A stretch of DNA of 64,000 bases from Closterium sp. NIES-65. Taxonomy: Eukaryota > Streptophyta > Zygnematophyceae > Desmidiales > Closteriaceae. The stretch is taken from the NCBI GenBank assembly GCA_948144175.1, contig CANXME010002557.1, positions 124,001-188,000 on the forward strand, written 5' to 3'. Under the pieces are notes generated by a model that was not told the origin of the DNA, did no database searches, and was given only the letters and a program-made list of their open reading frames with translations. The position numbers and the translations under genes were made by a program. Below are positions 42,480 to 53,824 of the stretch, one piece after another (the stretch's first letter is position 1; every line of letters starts with the position of its first letter).

Positions 42480-42939
42480 ATGGCTAGTCCTACCGTTCTC
42501 TCTTTCGATGATGAGGGCCGCTCGATTCAGTTTGATGCTTGGCTCGACGACCTGCACCTGTTCCTACAGATCACTGCTAAGGACGATGTCTGGCTGTATG
42601 ATCACGCGTCCAGAGCCGCTCTATCACCTGCTGAGACTGTTGACAGTACTGCTCGTTCCCAGTGGTAGACTCGTGACGCTCACGCTCGCCTAGCCATTCG
42701 CAACCACCTACCGTTAGATGAGCGCACGCATTTTGGCCAGCACAAGACTGCTAAGGCACTGTACAAAGCTGTAGTCCCGCGCTACTCCTCATCTGCCTTT
42801 GCTACAATCCGCCGTCTCTAGCTGACCTACCTTCTCCCCGATCTGGCCGCCTTTCCCACTGTCGCTGACCTCATTACACACCTCCGCACCAGTGACACTC
42901 GCTAACGAGCCACCCTTCCTGCAGAGTTCCTCACCAAGA
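42480..42939 (+). pseudogene. Gag N-terminal region of element J
   Basis: Starts MASPTVLSFDDEGRSIQFDA at 42,480, a diverged form of the family 1 gag start, followed by WLDDLHLFLQITAKDDVWLY and degraded gag helices. It continues at 50,619 after element I. Confidence 0.8.
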
Positions 42940-43056
42940 TGAGAAGAAACGAGAATGATTGACTAACGAATGAAAATGGTACAAATATGCAACCCTAGAA
43001 ATGTGTACCCCATATGGGCTACCCCACTATAGCCTACACAACATTATAATTTGACA
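42940..43056 (-). repeat. 3' LTR of element I
   Basis: 117 bp. In coding sense it runs TGTCAAATTATAATGTTG to CGTTTCTTCTCA. Paired with 50,497-50,613. Confidence 0.95.
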
Positions 43057-43320
43057 CACCCCCATAGGCAAAGTGGGGGAGAACAAGGGGTCACAAGACC
43101 AGTCAAGCAAAGCAAAGCAAAGCTCAGGGTGGATCACAAAGTCACCACACATTCCGAGCACAAGTTCAAGGCCAGAAGGCCAGTTCACATGCAGAAGCAC
43201 ATATATACATAAAAGGCTAAACAAGCAAGAGCACGAGTATATATATGTGACAGTACAAGCAAGTTCAATAAGCGAGTAAGTGAGGCAAGACAGGCACAAG
43301 ACCAAGCTGAGTACAGAAGC
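43057..43320 (-). other. 3' untranslated region of element I
   Basis: Holds the polypurine-tract hairpin next to the LTR (about 43,059-43,079), GCAAA pentamers (TTTGC in coding sense) and TATATA tracts. Confidence 0.75.
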
Positions 43321-45240
43321 GCTGATGATCACAAGGCGCAAGTGCCTTAGTGAAGATATCAGCAGTGTTGGCCTCAAAGGCCACGTACGCAAGTCACAAC
43401 TGACCACGCTGTTGCAGCTCACGAGCAAGAAAGTAGCGGAGAGCAATGTGCTTCGTTCTGTGCTCCAACCGCTGCTCCCGACACAAGGCCAGCATGGCCT
43501 TGTTGTCTACGTACAGCACTGGAGGAGAACGAGGCGGCTCTCCGAGGTCAGTCAGCAGGTAGGTGAGCCAGCGAAGCTCCTGAGAAGCCTTGGCTCCGGC
43601 GTAGATCTCAGCCTCACAACTGGAGCTGAAAACAGAAGACGAGCGAGTAGCCCGCCACGAAACAGAGCCGTAACCAAGGCTGAAGGTGTATCCCTGTGAC
43701 GACCGCTGTGTAGCCTGGTTGTCAGCCCAAGAAGCGTCTGCGTGCCCAGTGAGGACCACTGGACTCTGCCCTCCAAGCACTAGCCCCATGCCCGACGTAC
43801 TGCACAAGTAGCGCAACACCCTCTTCGCTGCAGCCATGTGCTCTGGTCTGTGTCTCCCAGGAGCAACATAGCGTGCAAGAATGCTAAGAGGGTATGCAAG
43901 GTCAGGTTGTGTGCAGGTCATCAGGTACATGAGGCACCCACAAAGCTCTGGGTACGGGCCACTCAACTCTACGGACTCATCCGAAGGCAGAGCTGAGAGC
44001 GAGTGGCGAGTAGACATAGGAGTGGCCTGAGGCGAGGAGTACGTGAAGTTGAAGCGCTGAAGGACCTGCTGCACCATGTGTGACTGAGTCAGGGTAATGG
44101 TGCGCTGTGCTCTGTCCCGGGTGATTTGCAAGCCAAGGTAGCTGCGCAGTTCACCCAGGTCTGAGCACGTGTGTCTGTTATGCAGCTCGGACTTCACGTG
44201 GGCGAGTCCACCAGTGGCAAAGACCAAGTCGTCGACGTACATGAGGATGTAGAGCGGCGGCAAAGAGGTGTCGGTGCGCAGAAACAGTGACGGGTTGGCA
44301 GTAGAGGGAGCAAACCCAAGAGCCGCAAGCGTAGTCCTCAGTGTGCCGTGCCACTGGCGCGGTGCCTGGCGGAGACCGTAGATTGGCCGTCGGAGGCTCC
44401 ACTAAGTGCCAGGAGGAAAAGTCCCAGTGAAGCCAGGTGGACGGCGCAGCTAGATCTCCTCGTGCAGGCTACCCTGCAAGAAAGCCGTGCTGAAGTCAAG
44501 GGAGTGAAGCTCGTAGTCACGCTGAGCGGCTATGTGTAGCAGCACCCGAAGAGTGGTCATCTTCGGGGTGGGAGAGAAGGTATGAAAGTAGTCAACTCCA
44601 TGCCGTTGACTGAAGCCACGAGCCACGTACCGCGCCTTGAAGACAGGTGGAGAACCTGGCAGCCGCTTCACCCTGAAGATCCACATGCCACTGACGATGT
44701 TCACCCCAGGAGGGGGAACCACGTCAACGTAGGAGCCTGTGGACTTCCAGGAAGCCATCTCTGCATCCATGGCTGCGCGCCACTGAGAGGAGTAGGGACC
44801 CTCTACGGCCTCCGCGTAAGAGCGCGGAGTCGGGATGTCAAGTACATCCGGGTCTCCCTCAGGGGCAAGCAGTACGGACACGAGATGAGGTGAAGCAGCA
44901 GCTAGACACTGGAACTCCTCTTGCCTGTCCTCAAGGACGTCCGTGCCAAGAGCACACTCACCCCCGACGGACGGAAGAGAGACAAATGCAGACTCAGCAA
45001 CAAGACTCGCAGCGTAGTCTAGACGACAGCGAGCAGCAAAGTCGACGAGCTCAGCAACAAGAGCAGACGCAAGAGTGGACTGAAAAGAGGGGTCAGTGAC
45101 AACAGTAGCAAGAAGACGCGTGACAGCAGGACTGGCAGCACGAAGAGAGTCCGACTCCGGGTCGGCAAGCGCAGGAAGAGAGGACTCAGGAGGAGAAGGC
45201 AAAGGGGCACCCAGAGGAGCAGTGGACGGACGCAGAGACA
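43321..45240 (-). pseudogene. Reverse transcriptase and RNase H of element I
   Basis: Minus strand: linker end (LRPSTAPLGAPLPSPPES), GMWIFRVKRLPGSPPVFKAR, FSQRHGVDYFHTFSPTPKMT, LDFSTAFLQGSLHEEI, the YVDDLVFA catalytic site near 44,220-44,250, TQPDLAYPLSILARYVAPG, LTGHADASWADNQATQ, CEAEIYAGAKASQEL and VDNKAMLAL. It is broken, but the RT half is long and open. Confidence 0.9.
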
Positions 45241-45479
45241 TCCGGTGCGTGCTAGGGACAGGAGGAGGACGCTGACGCGAACCGCGACCACTAGTGCGAG
45301 CAGTACAAACAGGCGACGCAGGACGAGACGCAGGCTCACGACGCTCAGCAAGACCTCCAGTAGGACCAGTGTAGGGAGAAGGAGCAGGCAGTGGGGAGGC
45401 TGGCGGTAGCTGTGACTAGGACTGGACAGGCGGCGGACACTCTAAGGGAGGAGGAAGACCAAGAACCTGCAGGAGGAGC

Positions 45480-46210
45480 GGAACGAAGTACGGCCGAGGC
45501 CGCGCGGCAACTTCAGACACAGCAGGGACAGCACCAGCGCCAACAACACCTCCAGCTGCAGGACCTCCAGCAGTACCAGTCGCACCCGCAGCAGGACCAG
45601 ATCCAGCAGCACCTCCAGCTGTAGTACATCCAGCAGGCCCAGCAGCACCCCCAGCAGCACCCGCAGCAGGACCGCCTCCAGGACTGACAGCAGTAGCCTC
45701 AGCGCCAACACCCTCAGCAGCTCCATCTCCAGGCAAACCCGCAGGCCCAGCAGCTCCAGTACTCGCGGCACGAGCATCTCCGGGACCGGCGGCACCAGCA
45801 CCCGCAGCAGTCGAAGAAGCTCCAGCAGTACGCCTCCAACGCCGGGTAAACCACTCGCGCAGCTCCTGTGGAGAGAGTGGCTCCCGCCGAGACGAAGCAC
45901 CCAGAGAACCTCCAGGCCCAGCACCGCCAGACGCCACACGAGCAGGCCCACCGGCCGCCGGCTCCGCACCCCCAGGCTCAGCAGCTCCAGACGTGGCACC
46001 CCCTGGCTCAGCACCTCCAGACTCAGCACCCCCAGGCGTAGCACCCCCAGGCTCAGCACCCCCAATCTCAGCACCCCCAAGCTCAGCACCCCCAACAGTA
46101 CCACCCGAAGGCCCAGCACCCCTAGGCGTAGCACCCACCCGCGCAGCACCCCCAGATTCAGCAACCCCAGGCTCAGCACCCGCAGCAGCACCAGAGTCAC
46201 CAGTAACCTC
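45480..46210 (-). repeat. Repetitive integrase-RT linker of element I
   Basis: A 15-bp-period GAEPGGATPGGAESGGAE-type array (45,960-46,190) and a Gly/Ala-rich array (45,520-45,830). It is open and in frame with the integrase C-terminus. Confidence 0.82.
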
Positions 46211-47420
46211 GACCGGCTCGACTGCGTCTACCTGGGACACACCTGAAGGGGCAGGACCCTGAGGTGGGAGGGGGTCTACCCGGGGGGGCCCTGGTACAAG
46301 GAAGTGCGGTGGCGGGGGGAGGGAAGGAGTGCGGTAGGGGAAGAGGCGGTAGTAGGGGACCGACTCGTCAAACGTGACGTCCTGGGAGGACAAAACACGA
46401 CGAGAGGTGGGGTGGTAGATCTGCCACCCTGGCGCGTCAGGGGGGAAGCCAAGGAAGACACAAGGAGCAACACGAGGGGACAGCTTGTCCGCAGACAAGT
46501 CGCGGACAAACGCTCGAGATCCCCAGACACGGAACGCAGACGCATCGCCTACCTTCCCCGTCCACAGCAAAGCTAGGGAGGTCTTCGGCATGGAGACCCT
46601 GGGGTGAAGGTTGATCTGATGCGCCGCGTACCGAACCGCAAACGGTCACAGAAAATGGGGGGCAGCCGCATGCATCATGGACGTACGAGCGACGTCCATG
46701 ACCATGCCAATGCGGCGCTCAGCAATACCATTTTGCTGTGGAGAGTCCGGAAGCGTAAAGGTCTGGCGGATGCCTCGCGCACGGCAGTAGGCTCGCAGAA
46801 GGCCAGTGGAGAACTCTCCGCCTCGGTCAGAGTGCAGACGCAGAACAGGAAAGTCCGAGCCGAAGCTCCTCCTGAGCTGGAGACAAGCTGCGCGTATCCA
46901 GTTGATCAACACCTCATTGACATCGCCCTTGCTGCGCAAGGGGAAGACTGTGGTGTAACGCGAGTAGTCGTCAACCACCAGCAGAAAGTAGCGCTCGTGA
47001 CCCTGTCCTAGGACGCGGGCCGGGCCCCACACGTCCATGTGAAGCGTCTGCAGTGGGGCCTCTGTCGGAGGAAACTGAGAGGAGTGAGGGGCAGCCTGTA
47101 GCCGCCCCTCGACACAGGGGACGCAGGAAGGACCAGGCCCCGAAGGAAGGGGAGGGAGGGACCGGGGAAGACCAGAGACAAGGACACGGGAAGCCATGCC
47201 TCGGAGACAAGGCAGGGAGGGGTGACCAAGACGGTGGTGCCACAGGAGAGTTTCGTGAGACAGGAGGCGACACGAGCAGGGGGCAGACTCAGGACCAGAC
47301 CTGGACACTGCAGCAAACACTTGACCCGACGCAGCTACCTGGCCTGACGCAGGGAAAGGAGGAGACTCAGTGGTCAGGGTGTAGAGGCTCGACCCCGGCC
47401 GACGCGTAAACGTGGCCAGG
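46211..47420 (-). pseudogene. Integrase region of element I
   Basis: LLWHHRLGHPSLPCLRGMAS and CVPCVEG (zinc site), LHMDVWGPARVLGQG, LVVDDYSRY, RLHSDRGGEFSTG, DSPQQNGIAERRIGMV, then the C-terminal copia segment AFVRDLSADKLSPRVAP. Largely open. Confidence 0.9.
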
Positions 47421-49255
47421 TGCCTGCCTGTGCGAGCGTCCGAGTAGTGGGTCACCCGCTGACTCGCAGGAGCAAACTGGTGAACCCCCGCATCCTGTAG
47501 GTCAGCACCACTCACCAAGTTCGTAGAGAACGAGGGGAGGTAAAGACCAGACAAGGTGCCAGAGGGGGCAGCTGGACACGGGAGGACAGTAGAGAAGTGA
47601 GAGAGGACAGGACCCCCAGAGGGGTCTGCCAGGGAGACTTCAACCGGCCGACCAAGCGGCGTGAGTGTGGTGCGGTCTCGAAAGAAGGAGCGAGAAGCCC
47701 CTGAGTCAAGTGTGAAGGTGAGGGAGGCCGAAGCCGGCGCGGTACCTAAGAGCGCGGACTCACCAGCACCTGAGGACGCAGACGCACTGGCACCTAGAGC
47801 AACAGCCGCACTGGCACCTAGAGCAGCAGCCTCACCAGCACCTAGAGCACCAGTCTCAATGCCCGGATCGGGCGGGAAACACCGGTAACAGTCACCCTCG
47901 TCACTAATAGTCACAACATACATGGCAGCAAGAATAGCATCAAAGTCAAGATCAAAGATAGCTACACCTGCCCTAGACAGCTCTCCCCAGCGGGGGATCT
48001 TAGCGGCCTCCGGGAACTGGTGACGCCAAGCGCCCGTCAGGCGGCCAAAGCAGCGCTGGGTGGAGTGGGCACCCCCACACTGCTCACCCGCGCGGTCGGC
48101 GGTGCGAAGGACGTAGGTGCACGGACCAAAACCCCCACCACGCTGACGCGCAGCGTACCACTCACAGAGCTGCTGAGGGGAGGGGATGTCCCGAGAAACT
48201 GTTGCTGCTGGTGCTGGCGCTGACCACCACCGGAGCCGCTCCGCTGCGAAGTGCCACCCCGACCAGCTCCACCTCCTCCACCACCGCCTCCTCCAACTCC
48301 GCCACCCCCGCCGCCTCTGCTCCCACTGCTACCGCCTCCGCCGCCTCCGCCTCCACTGCTGCCACCGACACCTCCACCCCCGCCACCACCCCCACCGCCA
48401 CCCCCACTCCCTCCGCCGCCTCCACCGCCACCTCCACCACCCCCGCTAGCTCCACCCGCGCCCTTGCCCCCCTTGCCCTTGCCAGAGCGGCGTCTCCCAC
48501 TAGGGGCAGACGCCGCACCGACCGGCTCAAGACCAACGACGTCGGCCGTAGCAGCAGAGGCGACAGAGGGCAAAAGGGGGGAAGGGGAACACCCCTCAAA
48601 GATGGGGGTGCGAGGGTCACCACGAGAGGCTCCTACAGCGACTATGCTCTTCTCCGATTCTAGTAGGGCCTTCTCTAGGAGGTCAACAGTGAGAGTGGTG
48701 GGACAGACTGAGAGGAAGTGGTCCCTGACTACACGAAGGGAGTCAGGGAGGCGGGTGACTATATAATAGAGAGTGATGTACATGGGGGGGGGGGGTTCTT
48801 ATCGCAAAACTCAGCAGGATGCGCAGCGCGGTAGCGAGTGTCACTAGTGCGGAGGTGCGTAATGAGGTCAGCGATGTGGGAAAGGCAGCAAGGTCAGGGA
48901 AGAGGTACGGTAGCATGAGGCGGCTCAGTGCAGCAGTGGCAGGGGAAGAGTAGCGCGCAACTACAGCGTCGTACAAGGTCTGAGCACTCTTGTACTGACT
49001 AAAGTGTGCGCGCTCAGTGGTAGGCAGGTGGCGACGCACAGCAAGACGTGCACCAGCGTCGCGTGTGGCCCAGTGGGAGCGAACAGTGGCGTCAGCATCA
49101 ACAGTAGGGGCAGGAGAGGCGCCAGAGGTAAGGTCAAAGAGAGAGAGACCGTCCGCCCTATCGCACTGTAAAAACAGCTGCAGGTCATCTACCCAGACAT
49201 CAAAGTCAATGGCTCGACCCTCAGCGTCAAAAGCGAGGACACTAGGGGTAGTCAT
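47421..49255 (-). pseudogene. Gag and protease of element I
   Basis: Starts MTTPSVLAFDAEG at 49,255. Gag helices, basic SGRRRSGKGKGGKG, poly-glycine tract (48,240-48,470), expanded knuckle (about 48,040-48,130), A-L-G-A low-complexity stretch (47,760-47,850) and the protease motif LDSGASRSFF (about 47,670-47,710). It is broken. Confidence 0.88.
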
Positions 49256-49639
49256 GACAACAGTAGACTAGCAGTGCAAACAGTAGGGAAAGGGCAGTGC
49301 AGTGACAGAGGCGCTGTGCTCACAGGACAGGGCGGCCCGGGCGGCTCGGCGGTAGGGCGGCTCGGCAACTAGGCGGCTCGGCGGCTGGGCGGCTCGGCTG
49401 CACAGCGGCTCGGTTGTTGGGCGGCTGGGCGGCTCGGCTGTAGTGCGGCTCGGCTGCAGGGCGGCTCGGTGGCTCTGCTGCTGGGTGGCTCGGCGGCTCT
49501 GCTGCAGGGCGGCTCGGCGGCTCTGCTGCAGGGCGGCTCGGCGGCTCTGCTGCTGGGCGGCTCGGTGGTGCTGCTGCACGGCGGCGCGGCGGTCGGCTGC
49601 TCGGCTCGGTGAGGCGGCTTGGGCGGCTCGGGTGACGGG

Positions 49640-50400
49640 CGGCGCTGCACCAGTTGACGGAGCCGCAGGTAAGGGCGACGGAGTCGCAGGTGAGGGCGGT
49701 GGGGCCGCAGGTGAGGGCGACAGGGCCGCAAGTGAGGGCGGCGGGGCCGCAGGTGAGAGCGGCGAGGCCGCAGGTGAGGGCGATGGGGCCGCAGTTGAGG
49801 GCGGCGGGGCCACAAGTGAGGGCGGCGGGGCCGCAGGTGAGTGCGACGGGGCCGCAGTTGAGGGCGGCGGGGCCGCAAGTGAGGGCGGCGGGGCCGTAGG
49901 TGAGAGCGGCGGAGCCGCCGGTGAGGGCGGCGGGGCCGCAGTAGAGGGCGGCGGGGCCGCAAGTGAAGGGCGGCGGGGCCGAAAGTGAGAGCGGCGGGGC
50001 CGCAGGTGAGGGCGACGGGGCCGCAAGTGAAGGGCGGCGGGGGCCGCAAGTGAGAGCGGCGAGGCCGCAGGTGAGAGCGACGGGGCCGCAGGTAAGGGCG
50101 GCGGGTCCGCAGGTAAGGGCGACATGCCCGCTGGTAGGTGGCAGGGCCGCAGGTGAGGGCGGCGTGAGGGGCCGCGGAGGTCAGCGGCGTGCCGTAAGGG
50201 CGGCGCGCGACGCCGCGAAGGGCGGCGACGGGCCGGTACGGGCGGCGCAAGGGCGGCGACGGGCCGCGTAGGGTGGCGACGGGCCGTGAAGGGCGGCGAC
50301 GGGCCGAGCAAGGGCCGCAACGGACCGAGTAAGGGCGGCGCACGGGAGGCCGCTAGGGGCGACGCGACGGGGCCGAAGGAGGCCTAGGAAGGGCGCGACT
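49640..50400 (-). repeat. Leader tandem repeat array of element I
   Basis: GC-rich array with a period of about 21 bp; the plus-strand unit is near GGCGGGGCCGCAGGTGAGGGC. A second array with a GCGGCTCGGCGGCTC unit flanks it at 49,340-49,620. Compare the leaders of B and F. Confidence 0.85.
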
Positions 50401-50483
50401 TGGGCCTAAGCGAAGCGCGCTCCGGGCAGGAAAAAAAAAAACTTCGACTTGGTGGGCCCTAAGAACAGTTCCGACGAGGGAAC

Positions 50484-50496
50484 CTGCTCGATACCA
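50484..50496 (-). promoter_or_regulatory. Primer binding site of element I
   Basis: In coding sense TGGTATCGAGCAG follows the 5' LTR and resembles the initiator-Met-tRNA complement. Confidence 0.72.
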
Positions 50497-50613
50497 TGAG
50501 AAGAAACGAGAATGATTGACTAAGGAATGAAAGTGGTACAAATATGCAACCCTAGAAATGTGTACCCCATATGGGCTACCCCACTATAGCCTACACAACA
50601 TTATAATTTGACA
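50497..50613 (-). repeat. 5' LTR of element I
   Basis: 117 bp, two differences from 42,940-43,056, followed by the CAAGA target repeat. Confidence 0.95.
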
Positions 50614-51193
50614 CAAGAATCCCCCCCTCGGTGTACCTCGTTCTCTACCACCTAGTCATCCGTCTTCCTGACTCCCTTCGCGCAGTCAGGGACCACTTTC
50701 TCGCCCTCTGCCCCACTGATCTCACCGTTGACCTGCTCGAGAAGCACCTGCTTGCAGCTGAGGCTAGCATAGTCGCTGTAGGTGCCTCTCGTGGCGACTC
50801 CCGCACACCCTTCTTTGACGGGTGTTCCCCTCCCCCCCTTCTCGCTTCGGTTGCCTCTGCTACCGTTGTCGACAACCTTGGTGCTGAGGAAGTCGAGGCT
50901 GCGTCTGGTCCTAGTGGGAGGCGCAAGGGCGGCAGGGGCAAGGGGGGCAAGGGTGGTGGTGGTGACAGCGAGGGAGGTGGAGGTGGAGGTGGAGGCTGTG
51001 GGGGCGGTGGTGGTGGTGGCGGTGGTGGGGGTTGTGGCGGGGCTGGGGGGGTCAGTGGCAGCGGTGGGGGTGGTGGCGGCAGTGGTGGTGGAGGAGGCCG
51101 GGGTGGAGGCGGTGGTGGTGGCGGCAGTGGGCGTGGTGGCGGCGGCTGGGGTGGTGGTCGGGGTGGACCGGCGCAGCGTGGAGGTTCGGGTGG
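50614..51193 (+). mobile_element. Element J, segment 2: gag middle and poly-glycine
   Basis: Gag of J resumes with VYLVLYHLVIRLPDSLRAVR, VDLLEKHLLAAEASIVAVGA, a basic SGRRKGGRGKGGKG stretch and a poly-glycine tract (50,950-51,160), then stops where the gypsy LTR begins at 51,194. The rest of J would lie beyond the nested stack, right of the window. Confidence 0.85.
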
Positions 51194-51569
51194 TGTCTGT
51201 GAGAGTACGACGGCTTATGCTGGCTTTGCTAGCTTGCCTGAACTTTATTATGTTATTACTAGCTTAGCTTTGTTTTATCTTGCATGCTTTTGTTTGATTT
51301 CCTAGGTTCGTTGCCTTTGCTATAGTTATTATAGTTGTAGGCACCGAACTAGGTTGAGTGCACCGAATTCTAGGCTTTTCGGCTGCAACCAAATTGCCTT
51401 CTACCGAACTCGGGAAGGATCTGTTCGGGACGCTTCGCGACCCGCGGAACCTTCACGTAACACCTGGTTACTGGGCCTTGTGTCGAGCCTATATTTATAG
51501 CCTCGTGTTGTACCCCGATGATCATTCAATTCACATTCTCTTTTCTGAGCTCGATGCTAGATCCTAACA
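51194..51569 (+). repeat. 5' LTR of element N
   Basis: Begins TGTCTGTGAGAGTACGACGG and ends CTAACA. It includes TATATTTATAG (about 51,490) as a probable TATA box. The start is set by the junction with J poly-glycine and by similarity to the 3' LTR remnant at about 57,053. Confidence 0.72.
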
Positions 51570-51992
51570 CTTGGTAATCAGAGCCTGTTTGCACGCGAAG
51601 TTTTTCGACTGCCAAAACCTAGCTTTTAAAACCGCAGGGGCAACGACGGAAAGCGCCGATTTCGGGTACATAAACCAGTTCCGCGCTATTATTTAACGTC
51701 CCCCTCGAACCGGTTTTCGAACACTCCTCAGGTCCAGTGGCGAATATTTTTGAATTTCGACTGTGAGATCGATTCGAATCTCAATGGCCCTAGAAATTTT
51801 GCTCAAAACAATTGGAATTTGGAGCGTCGGATCGAATTTTGTCTCAACGGCCAAGATCGGACGCGGATTTCGACTACGGAAGATTTACGCGACCTACAGA
51901 TTCAGCGCTTGTTATTTCTACAGTCAATTCGACTCACTGTAAGATGACCACCGTCAATTCTTTTCGTCGCATATCTTCCTATAAATCGCCAA
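51570..51992 (+). other. Leader of element N with primer site
   Basis: Primer site TGGTAATCAGAGC at 51,573. The remainder is AT-richer sequence with no protein domain that I recognise. Confidence 0.6.
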
Positions 51993-52362
51993 ATGGAGGA
52001 AAATGGTGATCATTCAGTACGAAAAATTACGGAGTTACACACCGGCCGGGACCAAACGCGAGTGGCACTCCAGCGAATAGAGGAGCTTCTCGCGAACCAG
52101 CCGGTAACGATAGTGGACGGTACAAAACTTCCCATCCACGGCGAAGCAACACTGCAGCTGCACATAGGGGCACTGAGGTGGAAGCCGACATTGTCGATCA
52201 CCAACATCAAGGGTTTAAATTTCATCTTGGGGCAAGATTTCCTGAAGTGGTTCAACCCCGAGATCGACTGGGTCAACAGGAAGGCGCGCATCTACAACAA
52301 CGGGAAACGAGTGGAGCTGCGTAGCTGGACAGATATAGGGAACATTCCTGAAACGACACTGG
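51993..52362 (+). pseudogene. Protease-like segment of element N
   Basis: The segment (VTIVDGTKLPIHGEATLQL, LSITNIKGLNFILGQDFLKW, INWVNRKARI-like INWVNR replaced by IDWVNRKARI) has the fold pattern of a Ty3/gypsy retropepsin C-terminal half: hydrophobic strands ending in I-L-G-x-D-F-L. It runs into the RT on the far side of TRIM-like element 2. Confidence 0.65.
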
Positions 52363-52584
52363 TGTTGAAATGTATTTGTATACTTTCATATAAATGCCTA
52401 CAGTAGCCTAGTGTAGTTATCTTAGTTTCCTGCTAGGTGGTGTACCATTTGCCTTTCTTCATTCTTGCCTATTTGTACCCTTGAACCTATAGTGAAACCT
52501 CATTCTCTCGATACTTTTCACTCTACTCAACTTACTCGAACTCAACTAGCTATGGCTCCTTTAGCCTAGCTAAGTTTTTTGACA
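52363..52584 (+). repeat. 5' LTR of TRIM-like element 2
   Basis: 222 bp, TGTTGAAATG to TTTTTTGACA, nearly identical to 53,825-54,044. Confidence 0.92.
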
Positions 52585-52596
52585 TGGTATCAGAGC
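52585..52596 (+). promoter_or_regulatory. Primer binding site of TRIM-like element 2
   Basis: TGGTATCAGAGC, the exact initiator-Met-tRNA complement used by plant copia elements, immediately after the LTR. Confidence 0.88.
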
Positions 52597-52639
52597 ACGT
52601 AACGCTCCTGGACTCTTGCTTCCGCTGCTACTAAGTGTT

Positions 52640-53230
52640 CTGCACGCCCCGTGGTGTGCCCTACTCTCGCGGCCCCGCCGCCCTTCTTAAGCGGCCCCGC
52701 CGCCCTACTGTCGCGGCCTCGCCGCCTCTCTACTGTCGCGGCCCCGCCGCCCTACGTCGCGGTCTCGCCGCCCTTCACTGCGGCCTCGCCGCCCGTGCGC
52801 CGACGTCTGCGAAGCCGCCGCCCGTGAGCCGCCGCCCGTGAGCCGCCAGTGGCCCGCCCGTGCACCGACCGCCTGTGCGCCGCCCGTCCGTGAGCCGACG
52901 CCACCCGCGCGCAGCCCGACCGTGAGCCGGCGCCGCCCGTGAGCCGCCCGCCCGTGCGCCACCAGCCTGCCCGTGAGCCGCTGGCGCCGCCCGTGAGCCG
53001 CCCGCCCGTGCGCCACCAGCCTGCCCGTGAGCCGCTGGCGCCGCCCGTGCGCCGCCCGTCCGTGAGCCGCCCGCCCGTGCGCCGCCCGCCCGTGAGCCGC
53101 CCGCCCGTGAGCCGGCGCCACCCGTGGGCCACCTGCCCGTGCGCCGCCCCGCCCCGTGAGCCGCCGCCTCTGAGCCGCCCGTCCGCGAGCCACCCGCCCG
53201 CCCGTGAGCCGCCCGTCTCCTACGCCTGCG
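52640..53230 (+). repeat. GC-rich interior repeats of TRIM-like element 2
   Basis: GCGGCCCCGCCGCCCT-type units (52,660-52,790), then CCCGTGAGCCGCCCG-type units (52,800-53,220), including a duplicated block of about 55 bp near 52,940-53,045. No gene supported. Confidence 0.8.
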
Positions 53231-53307
53231 GTCCCGACCCCGTCCCGGCCATGCCTCGTCACCAGCTACGGCACACCGGGGGCACGTGCACCCCCCCCCC
53301 CCTTCTT

Positions 53308-53376
53308 CCCGTCACCTGTCGCGGCTCCTTCGGGGGCCGCACGCGGCCCCCTCAGGTCGCCTTGACAGGTGACGGG
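53308..53376 (+). other. Nested perfect inverted repeat in TRIM-like element 2
   Basis: The outer arms CCCGTCACCTGTC (53,308-53,320) and GACAGGTGACGGG (53,364-53,376) are perfect 13-bp complements. Inside, GGGGGCCGC (53,332-53,340) and GCGGCCCCC (53,343-53,351) form a second perfect 9-bp stem with a 2-nt loop. The RNA would fold into a two-step stem. Confidence 0.85.
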
Positions 53377-53824
53377 AGGGGTGACCTGAAAGGGGGGGGC
53401 AGTCGTCGCCCCCTCTGCCGCTTGCTTTGGCGCCCGGGGAGGCCGTGCGTCGCCCCCCCCCCCCCCCTCTTCTCCTCCTCCTTTTGTTCCCTCTGCTGCA
53501 GCTGCCGCTGGGGGGGAGGGTGTGGGAGTGTGGGGGAGCCCGGGGAGGGACTGGGGGTGGCGGGTGTGGGGGTGATGGGTGATGTGTGGTCCCCTGGCCC
53601 TACGGCCCCATCCTCCTCCGTTTGCCCCCCCTCTGCTGCTCCTGCAGCAGTGGGAGGGGGAGGGGGAGGGGGAGGGTGAGGGGATGGTGTCGGTGACCAA
53701 GCGTGGGCGTTTTACACTTCCAGCTACTACTGCTCTTGCTTGTTTCTGTTTCTTCCATTGCACCTTGTACCCCTGCAGACTTTGTGCTACACACGGGTTT
53801 TCCACTGTAGGCATTTAGGGGGTG

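Larger units (their letters stand above)
41689..42939 (+). mobile_element. Element J, segment 1: Ty1/copia family 1
   Basis: A plus-strand element starting with a partial LTR (about 41,689-41,804) followed by a primer-site-like TGGTATAACAAGC, a GC-rich leader (41,820-42,470) and gag from 42,480. It is interrupted by element I, whose target repeat CAAGA is at 42,935-42,939, and resumes at 50,614. It is broken, with many breaks. Confidence 0.8.
42940..50613 (-). mobile_element. Element I: full-length Ty1/copia family 1, young
   Basis: A minus-strand element with 117-bp LTRs (42,940-43,056 and 50,497-50,613) that differ at only 2 positions (about 2%). Perfect target repeat CAAGA (42,935-42,939 and 50,614-50,618). 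All parts are present: primer site, leader array, gag with poly-glycine and knuckle, protease, integrase, linker, reverse transcriptase, RNase H, 3' untranslated region. It is broken, with several breaks. It is inserted in the gag of J. Confidence 0.95.
51194..52362 (+). mobile_element. Element N, segment 1: Ty3/gypsy chromovirus, 5' part
   Basis: A plus-strand gypsy element: a 5' LTR of about 376 bp (51,194-51,569), primer site TGGTAATCAGAGC two bases downstream, an AT-richer leader with clearly different base composition from family 1, and a protease-like segment (about 52,090-52,330). It is interrupted by TRIM-like element 2 at 52,363 and resumes near 54,057. No gag domain was recognised. 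It is broken, with several breaks. Confidence 0.85.

Noticed and set aside
38956-42939. H and J as a single element with two LTRs
   Set aside because: The LTR at 41,689 is followed by a primer site, a leader and a gag start, as a 5' LTR would be, and lies after an unfinished integrase. Two elements fit better, although recombination between related copies cannot be excluded.
49443-49988. Gly/Ala-rich open frames on the plus strand of element I
   Set aside because: They are antisense to the leader tandem array of I, with no independent support.
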